In this document: positions 1 to 4,471 of the stretch, one piece after another
How positions within the stretch are numbered: position 1 is the first letter of the stretch
Layout: each line of letters begins with the position of its first letter
From: Candidatus Margulisiibacteriota bacterium
GTDB taxonomy: Bacteria > Margulisbacteria > Termititenacia > Termititenacales > Termititenacaceae
Length of the DNA: 10,529 nt
Reading direction: 5' to 3'
Assembly: GCA_031267055.1 (NCBI GenBank)
Contig: JAIRZV010000089.1
Coordinates: 1 to 10,529 of the forward strand
Program-made: the position numbers and the translations under genes
Notes under the pieces: model-generated
What the model was told of the DNA's origin: nothing
What the model saw: only the letters and a program-made list of their open reading frames with translations
The model's database searches: none

Positions 1-545
1 ACACTATCTACCCCGTGCCACTCTAAATACCAATCCCACCACTTCTGTATATCTTTCATCGTCCCTGAGCCGTCTTTATGTATACGGTTCTTATCGTGTA
101 TCTCAGGACAGCCGTCTACCGACACACCGATAGATAAATTGTCTTTATACTTCATCATGAAATCGCGGACTTTTTCATTCTCAAACAGTGTCCCATTGCT
201 GGATATACTCGCTCTCCACCGATATGCCCATTTGTGCTTCATTGATATGGCTTTATACTGATAGTATTGGAGTATCCTATCCAGCAATTCTGGCACCATG
301 AGTGCGTCGCCGCCGATAAAATCTATAATTAACCCCTGCTTCAATATCCACTCGCTATCCGTCCCTTTAGCATTTATCGGGTCTTCATCCTCTAATATCA
401 CATCGATGAATTTTTGCGCGTACTCAAATGGCAGATCTCCCGGTTTCTTATCTACTTCATAACAATACTTACATCTCAAATTACAATCTTCCGTCACCTG
501 AAAAGTGATGTTTAGTCCTTCGTAATTCTTGATCGCCGGTATCAT
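1..545 (-). CDS. Radical SAM enzyme, probable peptide maturase (partial, C-terminus outside window)
   Basis: I translated the minus strand from the ATG at 543-545 and found 181 uninterrupted codons to the window edge. Residues 21-28 read CNLRCKYC, the CX3CX2C motif that binds the [4Fe-4S] cluster used to cleave S-adenosylmethionine. Residues 76-80 read FIGGD, the SAM-contacting GGE-type motif, with Asp in place of the usual Glu. Further SPASM-type landmarks follow: SSNGTLF (115-121), SIGVSVDG (138-145) and IHDKNRIHKDGSGT (149-162). From memory, this pattern is close to the maturases described for CXXX-repeat peptides; I could not run a search. The auxiliary-cluster (SPASM) region would lie beyond the edge. 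A Shine-Dalgarno GGGAGAG sits 9 nt before the ATG. Eleven of 17 isoleucines use ATA, unlike the flagellar genes, hinting at transfer. The cysteine-repeat gene upstream on the same strand is the obvious substrate candidate. Radical SAM identity is near certain; the substrate is inferred. Confidence 0.9.
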   Translation of the reverse strand, partial: MIPAIKNYEGLNITFQVTEDCNLRCKYCYEVDKKPGDLPFEYAQKFIDVILEDEDPINAKGTDSEWILKQGLIIDFIGGDALMVPELLDRILQYYQYKAISMKHKWAYRWRASISSNGTLFENEKVRDFMMKYKDNLSIGVSVDGCPEIHDKNRIHKDGSGTMKDIQKWWDWYLEWHGVDS

Positions 546-570
546 GTTTTAAATCTCTCCCGTCTTAATT

Positions 571-643
571 GATACTTTCTTTTTCACGAGCAAAAAAGAA
601 AGTATCCAAAGAAAATGCCCGCAGGGCTCCAAAGCCGCCCTGC
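571..643. repeat. Tandem palindromes (AAAGAAAGTATC type plus a GC hairpin)
   Basis: Positions 571-584 (GATACTTTCTTTTT) pair perfectly with 593-606 across an 8-nt loop. Fifteen bases later 621-627 (GCAGGGC) pairs with 637-643 (GCCCTGC) across a 9-nt loop. On the minus strand the first hairpin ends only about 10 nt before the Shine-Dalgarno of the radical SAM gene, so it would lie in the 5' leader. AAAGAAAGTA palindromes followed by CCAAAGAAAA are familiar to me as dispersed intergenic repeats in many genomes, but that is recollection. An attenuator or terminator role is possible; neither strand has a clean GC stem followed by a T-run. Confidence 0.6.
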
Positions 644-830
644 ACCCGCAATTGGCCATGACTTTTTAATCGCAAAAGCTCTGGCGCGACAACTTATAAT
701 TTTTCTGTTCGCTTCCAGCGTACAACACTGTCGACTTCTCAAATTTCCTTGATCTACAGGCTATACGCTTTTGCTACTTTCTGCAGACACAATTCATTGT
801 CCTATTAAGTTCAAACCAAAATGCGCTTAC

Positions 831-854
831 GGCAAAATATTCGCTCCACAAAAT
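831..854 (+). repeat. Direct repeat R, copy 1
   Basis: This 24-nt stretch (GGCAAAATATTCGCTC, then CACAAAAT) matches 1166-1189 at 23 of 24 positions; the only difference is C versus T at position 17. The two copies are about 335 bp apart and bracket the hairpin cluster. The function is unknown, and the copies could be remnants of duplicated element ends. Confidence 0.75.
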
Positions 855-931
855 ACTTACCAAACACAAAAATCGCGTTTTATCTTTTTGTTCTATCCGG
901 TGCGGTAACCACTCTCACAAAACCAAGCTTC

Positions 932-957
932 GGTCGTTGAGCAAAGTCGAAACAACC
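932..957. repeat. Short hairpin element H, copy 1
   Basis: On the minus strand GGTTGTT pairs with AACGACC (one G-T wobble) around the 12-nt loop TCGACTTTGCTC. The copy at 1198-1223 has the same 7-12-7 layout and a related loop. Both are preceded on the plus strand by AGCTTCGG. Loops of the form TCGACTCCGCTC are familiar to me as dispersed repeats in several phyla, but I have not verified this. Confidence 0.65.
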
Positions 958-969
958 GACCCTATCAGC

Positions 970-1046
970 CCGGCAAATACTTTGCCAAAGCGCGAACGTA
1001 ACCTTCAGTGCTATGCCGTGTTCGCGCGGGCAAAGATATTTGCCGG
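970..1046 (-). repeat. Long hairpin element with conserved 22-nt loop, copy A
   Basis: The left arm 970-997 and right arm 1020-1046 are nearly complementary over 27-28 nt, ending in GTTCGCGC/GCGCGAAC next to the loop. Read on the minus strand, the 22-nt loop (998-1019) is ACGGCATAG, then CAC, then TGAAGGTTAC. It matches the loop of copy B at 18 of 22 positions. The stems of A and B differ in sequence yet both stay paired. It is not a rho-independent terminator, because no T-run follows on either strand. Confidence 0.8.
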
Positions 1047-1073
1047 ACTGACTTACCATAATCCAATAATTAC

Positions 1074-1152
1074 GGCAGTGAAAATATTTACTTCCGCGGC
1101 CACGACATAGTCATGAAGGTTACGGCCGCTTGAAGCAAATATTCTCACTGCC
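1074..1152 (+). repeat. Long hairpin element with conserved 22-nt loop, copy B
   Basis: The left arm 1074-1101 (beginning GGCAGTGAAAATATTT) pairs with the right arm 1124-1152 (ending AAATATTCTCACTGCC). The stem closes on GCGGCC/GGCCGC around a 22-nt loop at 1102-1123 (ACGACATAG, TCA, TGAAGGTTAC). It lies 27 bp from copy A in the opposite orientation. The AT-rich AAATATT segment in mid-stem is shared with copy A. Confidence 0.8.
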
Positions 1153-1165
1153 CAAAAACCGCGCG

Positions 1166-1189
1166 GGCAAAATATTCGCTCTACAAAAT
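1166..1189 (+). repeat. Direct repeat R, copy 2
   Basis: Second copy of the 24-nt repeat at 831-854, with one mismatch. Here it runs directly into the AGCTTCGG that precedes hairpin H copy 2, so R and H may belong to one composite element of about 60 bp that is split in the first copy. Confidence 0.75.
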
Positions 1190-1197
1190 CGAGCTTC

Positions 1198-1223
1198 GGA
1201 TGGTGAGCGGAGCCGAACCGTCC
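1198..1223. repeat. Short hairpin element H, copy 2
   Basis: On the minus strand GGACGGT pairs with ACCATCC (one central mismatch) around the loop TCGGCTCCGCTC. The layout is identical to the copy at 932-957. It ends 13 bp from the stop codon of the 92-aa ORF, so it lies in the 3' region of that transcript. Confidence 0.65.
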
Positions 1224-1236
1224 ACCGCTACTCGTT

Positions 1237-1515
1237 TCACTCTGCTATAAACAACTCATTCGTATTAAAATTCACCTGCAAACTTGTTTGTTTCACTCCG
1301 TATTTTCCGGCCATGTCCCGCCAGAAATAATCTTGCAAATACTCCGCATCGGCATACGCAAATAGCGCCTCGCGGAAATATTTATCGACTGCTTGAGCTG
1401 GAGCGTATGGTGGTATGGCATTTGGGCGCATAGCCTGCCGCGCACAGGCCGCTTTATTGACTGCTATTTCTAAACTGCGTATGTCGTCACGGGTTAGCCT
1501 GGCGAGTGTTTTCAT
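1237..1515 (-). CDS. Small orphan protein (92 aa) coupled to the cysteine-repeat gene
   Basis: I do not recognise this protein. It starts with ATG at 1515, two bases after the stop codon of the cysteine-rich gene, with AGGGAC inside that gene as a plausible ribosome site, so the two genes are very likely co-transcribed and translationally coupled. The sequence is soluble, with no membrane segment or signal peptide and a single cysteine (residue 24). The first 30 residues look helical, a proline-rich piece follows (NAIPPYAPAQ, 32-41), and the C-terminal third (AEYLQDYFWRDMAGKYGV, then a short NFNTNELF piece) recalls small phage or accessory proteins of the form FW-x2-[IM]-x2-KYG...TGEL. That resemblance is only an impression. 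In known CXXX-repeat peptide loci a small modification-system protein accompanies the radical SAM enzyme, as I recall, so a partner or scaffold role is possible but unproven. Confidence 0.75.
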   Translation of the reverse strand: MKTLARLTRDDIRSLEIAVNKAACARQAMRPNAIPPYAPAQAVDKYFREALFAYADAEYLQDYFWRDMAGKYGVKQTSLQVNFNTNELFIAE

Positions 1516-1517
1516 AT

Positions 1518-3422
1518 CTATGTCCCTGCCGCGCGATTGGCTTTAGTGTCTTTGGTATTCCCCGCCGGATTCGGCTCATAGCGGCTCGTCTCCGCACAGC
1601 CAGCAAAACAACCGCTGATACAGCCGTCATAGCAATTATTCCGGCAATTGGTGTTGCAGCTGATATCACAGGCCGCGTTGCAGGTCTGTGAACAGCCCAC
1701 CGCGCAGCTGACCCCGCAGCCCATAGCGCAGGCTCCGCCGCATTGACTGGCACAACCGTCGCCGCAGGTCGAGGCACACTCTCCGCCACAGACTTCTTTA
1801 CACTCAAAACTGCAATTGCCCTGACAATTATTCGTGCCGCAGACATTTCTACAAGTCGTGGAACAACCGGCATCGCAGGTACCGCCACAGCCTACCTCGC
1901 AACTCGTTAGACATCCGCCAGAACAGCCAGCAATACACACTTCTATACAGCTTGTGCTGCATAACGCATTACACGCAGCGCCGCAGCCCACATTGCAAGC
2001 CAGCCGACAGCCTTCGTTGCAAGAACTGCCGCAGCCAGCCACACAAGCCTCGCTGCAACCGCCTTGACAAGCCTGACCACAACCGCCACCGCAACTCTGC
2101 ACACAATCCAAACTACAACCATCACCACAACCGCCGCAGCCTGTAATACAACTGCCAGAACAATTAGTGGTGCAGGCTCCGCCGCAAGTAGAGCCACAAG
2201 CATCACAGTGCGTGCCACAATCTGAATCACAGTTATTACAGGTATTCTTTGCCCCGACATGACAGGCATCACCACAGCCGCCACTGCAAGATCCGCCACA
2301 ACTATTGATACACGATCCGCCGCAGGCGCCGCCGCAATAACCCTGACAATAGCCACCGCAAGTGGCATGAGTACAAGCACCTAAACAGGCATTCCTACTA
2401 CACGTGCTACTATTTGGCCATTCGTTGCCTCTGCCTCCATGAGTACCGCCACACTGTCCACGGCAGGAGCTGACACCGCAGGCATCTCTACAATTATTTC
2501 CGCAGCCTCCGGCACAGGCTCCCCCGTAGCCGGACTGACAATTAGCGGAACAGGCCGTACTGCACGCCGCGCCGCAACCAACACTGCAGCCAGTCCGACA
2601 TTCCAGATTGCAGCTACTACCACAGCCCGCGCTACAGACTCCGCTGCAGCCCCCGTCGCAGGCTCCGCCGCAAGCTCCCTTACATGCCGAGCGGCATTCG
2701 TTACCGCAATTGCTTCCACAAGCTTTTTGACAATCTTTACTACAACCACCGTCACAACCCGCACCGCAAGCGCCTGTACATACCGAATAACAAGTGCTCG
2801 CACAGGTATGTCCGCAGTCTGTCGTGCAGGCCGTTTTACAACTACTAGCGCAGGCCGCGCCGCAAACATCTTTACATCCCTCGCCACAAGTCTTTGCGCA
2901 CGCCACGCCGCAATCGCTGGAGCACGTCGCCGCGCCGCAGCTCGCTGTACAGTCCGCCACGCAGCCCTCGCCACAACTTCTCCCGCATGTCGATGTGCAT
3001 CCGCCGTAACACCGCGCATTATTCAGCGCGTCATCGATTACCTGTCGCACTTCCTCTAAATGCTGTGCTCTGAGTTTAGTGCCAATACTAATAGCGCCAC
3101 CAGTCCAGAGAAAAGTTCCACTACCGTCATAATTGACCAAGCCCTGCGTGGCTGTCCGCAAATTATCAAGTTGTCCTTTATTTATCTTGGATTGCCTGGC
3201 TGTAACATTAGCCACAGCCAAATTTTTATTGGACAGGCTGCGATGCGTCCGCTCTGTTTTGAGATTTTCTACTGTTTGATTGTAGTCCGCCGCATAGGCT
3301 TCTTTGCCGGATAAATAATTTTGTGTTTTCTTCTCTGCCGTGTCAGCAAGTCCTACATTTGTTGTTGGTGCTTCGCCTGCTGCTATCTGCCCGTCCGGCA
3401 AGTTGTATTTGTAACGCGCCAT
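1518..3422 (-). CDS. Giant CXXX-repeat cysteine-rich protein (634 aa)
   Basis: The N-terminal 137 residues have no cysteine. They carry a predicted helical stretch and a segment GTKLRAQHLEEVRQVIDDAL (about 115-134), similar to an A-x-H-xx-ELR-xx-I motif I associate with phage tail and surface proteins. From residue 138 to 609 there are 113 cysteines (hand count) in about 472 residues, nearly all spaced C-x-x-x, with small residues (G, A, S, N, T, D) between. The main break is a 16-residue glycine-rich insert containing one tryptophan (about 325-340). A block near 259-295 is repeated near 456-492 (shared CGSSCN, CGAAC). The tail of 25 residues is cysteine-free and charged. No signal peptide or membrane segment is visible. 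I prefer the second ATG (3422): the ribosome site is 8 nt from it and only 2 nt from the ATG at 3428. The likely role is a radical-SAM-modified repeat peptide; alternatives are a metal-binding or disulfide-linked structural fibre. The cysteine pattern is certain, the function is not. Confidence 0.9.
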   Translation of the reverse strand: MARYKYNLPDGQIAAGEAPTTNVGLADTAEKKTQNYLSGKEAYAADYNQTVENLKTERTHRSLSNKNLAVANVTARQSKINKGQLDNLRTATQGLVNYDGSGTFLWTGGAISIGTKLRAQHLEEVRQVIDDALNNARCYGGCTSTCGRSCGEGCVADCTASCGAATCSSDCGVACAKTCGEGCKDVCGAACASSCKTACTTDCGHTCASTCYSVCTGACGAGCDGGCSKDCQKACGSNCGNECRSACKGACGGACDGGCSGVCSAGCGSSCNLECRTGCSVGCGAACSTACSANCQSGYGGACAGGCGNNCRDACGVSSCRGQCGGTHGGRGNEWPNSSTCSRNACLGACTHATCGGYCQGYCGGACGGSCINSCGGSCSGGCGDACHVGAKNTCNNCDSDCGTHCDACGSTCGGACTTNCSGSCITGCGGCGDGCSLDCVQSCGGGCGQACQGGCSEACVAGCGSSCNEGCRLACNVGCGAACNALCSTSCIEVCIAGCSGGCLTSCEVGCGGTCDAGCSTTCRNVCGTNNCQGNCSFECKEVCGGECASTCGDGCASQCGGACAMGCGVSCAVGCSQTCNAACDISCNTNCRNNCYDGCISGCFAGCAETSRYEPNPAGNTKDTKANRAAGT

Positions 3423-3430
3423 AAACATAT

Positions 3431-3440
3431 CCCCCCTTTG
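3431..3440 (-). promoter_or_regulatory. Ribosome binding site that sets the start of the cysteine-rich gene
   Basis: CAAAGGGGGG on the minus strand is followed by AT, then ATG-TTT-ATG. The purine run ends 8 nt before the ATG at 3422 and 2 nt before the ATG at 3428, favouring the inner start (protein beginning MARYKYN). Confidence 0.6.
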
Positions 3441-3472
3441 TTTACATTTAGTTTCTAACTAACAGACAATAT

Positions 3473-3500
3473 ATTATATATCGAATATTCTATTTGTCAA
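3473..3500 (-). promoter_or_regulatory. Consensus sigma-70 promoter of the cysteine-rich gene
   Basis: On the minus strand TTGACA (3500-3495) and TATAAT (3478-3473) are both perfect consensus hexamers, separated by 16 nt. They lie 51 nt or more upstream of the start codon at 3422, giving a leader of roughly 40 nt. A palindrome GAATATTC lies in the spacer. Such a strong promoter under a dedicated repressor suggests tight off/on control. Confidence 0.8.
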
Positions 3501-3515
3501 ATATTGAAATTTCAA
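3483..3515. promoter_or_regulatory. Candidate operators for the XRE regulator
   Basis: Two perfect palindromes lie in the shared promoter interval: GAATATTC at 3483-3490, inside the spacer of the leftward promoter, and TTGAAATTTCAA at 3504-3515, inside the spacer of the rightward promoter and just upstream of the leftward -35. A dimeric helix-turn-helix protein bound at either would block RNA polymerase. Assignment to the neighbouring regulator is inferred from position; AT-rich DNA makes chance palindromes possible. Confidence 0.5.
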
Positions 3516-3522
3516 ATATAAA
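3494..3522 (+). promoter_or_regulatory. Probable promoter of the XRE regulator
   Basis: TTGTCA (3494-3499), 17 nt, then TATAAA (3517-3522), on the plus strand. Transcription would begin near 3529, about 37 nt before the start codon at 3566. Its -35 box overlaps the -35 box of the leftward promoter on the opposite strand, so the two promoters probably compete. Confidence 0.55.
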
Positions 3523-3565
3523 AAAACATTCAAGACAAGATATATTAAAAAATCAAGGGGCGCGC

Positions 3566-3913
3566 ATGAACGACATCGCACAGTTAAAAAAGCATATCGG
3601 CCAGCGGCTGAAAGATCTAAGGATCAACAAAGGCTTAACGCTGGAAGATATTTGTTTTGATTTGGGTATTTCTTTTTCCAGTTATTTTTATATCGAAAAA
3701 GGCACGCGCAATACGCTCCGCTTGGAAATGCTTTGCAAGCTCGCGGATTTTTACAGCGTGCCGGTTAATTATTTTTTTCAGGATTATTCGCCACAGCGTC
3801 AGCCGCAAAAAAACACTTTGGAGAAAAGATTATTGCTCGGTTTTCGCAAGCTGGATACTGAGAAAAAGAATTTGGCCATCCGCGTCTTAAAAGTTTTTGG
3901 CCTAAAAAATTAA
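3566..3913 (+). CDS. XRE-family helix-turn-helix transcriptional regulator (115 aa)
   Basis: Residues about 9-67 form a lambda-Cro/CI type HTH: IGQRLKDLRINKGLTLEDIC, then FDLGISFSSYFYIEKGTR (recognition helix around 35-46), then LEMLCKLADFYSVPVNYFF. This is the standard pattern of DNA-binding XRE proteins. The C-terminal 45 residues are short and basic with a helical end (KRLLLGFRKL, KNLAIRVLKVFGL), perhaps for dimerisation; there is no sensor or protease domain. I chose the ATG at 3566 because AAGGGG (3555-3560) sits 5 nt before it; an upstream ATG at 3494 would add 24 residues that lie over the promoter and have no ribosome site. The gene is divergent from the cysteine-rich gene and shares overlapping promoters with it, so it is probably its repressor and its own. 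It converges with fliJ. Confidence 0.9.
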   Translation: MNDIAQLKKHIGQRLKDLRINKGLTLEDICFDLGISFSSYFYIEKGTRNTLRLEMLCKLADFYSVPVNYFFQDYSPQRQPQKNTLEKRLLLGFRKLDTEKKNLAIRVLKVFGLKN

Positions 3914-3943
3914 GCGCTCCGGTGCGCTCTGGCTAGCCTAGAG
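3901..3943. terminator. Bidirectional terminator between the XRE gene and fliJ
   Basis: Only 34 bp separate the two convergent genes. On the minus strand AGCGC-ACCGGA-GCGCT (3928-3913) is followed by TAATTTTTTAGG, a short GC stem plus T-run suited to ending the flagellar transcript; the T-run overlaps the end of the XRE gene. On the plus strand CTCTGG-CTAGC-CTAGAG (3927-3943) is followed by AATTTT and could end the XRE transcript. Both stems are only 5-6 bp, so termination may be leaky. Confidence 0.55.
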
Positions 3944-3947
3944 AATT

Positions 3948-4451
3948 TTACCGCAGCCCGGCCCGCAAACGCTCTTCTTTGAGCCGTTCTTCCATAGTGC
4001 GGAAATATTTTGCAGTGGAAATCTCGTCCAAAAACTTGGTCGCCTCGCGGTCCATTAAGCGTTTCCAGGCTTGTTTTTTATGTTCGCGGTCTTTTTCCAA
4101 AATCTTGCGGTCTTTCATGGATTTTACCAGACGCTCACGCTGCTCCTCTTTGCGCTGATCAGCCTCTTTGGTCTTATTTTCTTGTTCGTTCACGTCGATC
4201 TTATATTTTTTGAGAAAATTTTGGCGGTGCAAAATACTGGCGAAATCAATGTTGCCCTGCAGTCCACCTTTCAGTGTGCGTTGCTGCTGCATTTCATAAT
4301 CTTTCATTTTTCTTTCGCGCTCCAGCTCCTCCAGATATTTACGCTGGGCTTCGGCAAATTTTTCTTTTTCCAGTTTCTCGTAAATCTCGCGGACTTTTAA
4401 AACTGTTTTGAGATTGTACTGGAATTTTTTAGATTTTTTCGGCTTTTTCAT
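3948..4451 (-). CDS. fliJ: Flagellar export protein FliJ
   Basis: The 167-aa product is a highly charged, almost all-helical coiled coil. It has the FliJ-like opening KFQYNLKTVLKVREIYEKLE (about 8-27) and runs of E/K/R heptads throughout, with the hydrophobic-poor composition usual for the family. FliJ is the stalk-like partner of the FliI hexamer, linking it to the FlhA export gate and escorting chaperones. The length is slightly above the usual roughly 145-150 residues. It is the last gene of the operon, 20 nt after fliI, with AGGGGGA ahead of its ATG. FliJ proteins have little sequence conservation, so the call rests on the opening motif, the coiled coil and its place after fliI. Confidence 0.85.
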   Translation of the reverse strand: MKKPKKSKKFQYNLKTVLKVREIYEKLEKEKFAEAQRKYLEELERERKMKDYEMQQQRTLKGGLQGNIDFASILHRQNFLKKYKIDVNEQENKTKEADQRKEEQRERLVKSMKDRKILEKDREHKKQAWKRLMDREATKFLDEISTAKYFRTMEERLKEERLRAGLR

Positions 4452-4471
4452 AACTTCCCCCTGCGCTTAAC

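Larger units (their letters stand above)
546..1236. other. Repeat-rich intergenic region
   Basis: About 690 bp lie between the 92-aa ORF and the radical SAM gene with no convincing gene on either strand. The one plus-strand ORF here (1130-1330) has no recognisable motif, starts inside a hairpin arm and runs into the 92-aa gene on the other strand. The region instead holds several families of short repeats, annotated separately: a double hairpin at 571-643, a direct repeat at 831-854 and 1166-1189, two small hairpins at 932-957 and 1198-1223, and two long hairpins at 970-1046 and 1074-1152. Between 644 and 830 I see nothing recognisable. I saw no tRNA and no convincing promoter for the radical SAM gene. 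The gap either separates that gene into its own transcript or is a repeat accumulation inside an older operon. Confidence 0.7.

Noticed and set aside
970..1152. Integron attC sites
   Set aside because: attC sites conserve their ends (GTTRRRY/RYYYAAC) and vary the loop; here the loop is conserved and the stem ends vary, and no integrase is visible.
1130..1330. Plus-strand ORF of 66 aa in the repeat region
   Set aside because: It starts inside a hairpin arm, crosses repeats and overlaps the 92-aa gene, and its product resembles nothing I recognise.
1518..3011. CRISPR or DNA tandem repeat array
   Set aside because: The 12-nt periodicity is coding: cysteine codons every fourth triplet with varied sequence between, without identical repeats and spacers.
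2439..3059. Plus-strand ORF of 206 aa rich in Ala, Thr and Ser, and similar ORFs over the cysteine-rich gene
   Set aside because: They are reading-frame shadows of the 12-nt periodic C-x-x-x repeat; the minus frame has a promoter, a ribosome site and continuous repeat logic.
1518..3422. Metallothionein
   Set aside because: Metallothioneins are short and rich in C-x-C and C-x-C-C; here spacing is almost uniformly C-x-x-x over 470 residues. Metal binding is still possible.
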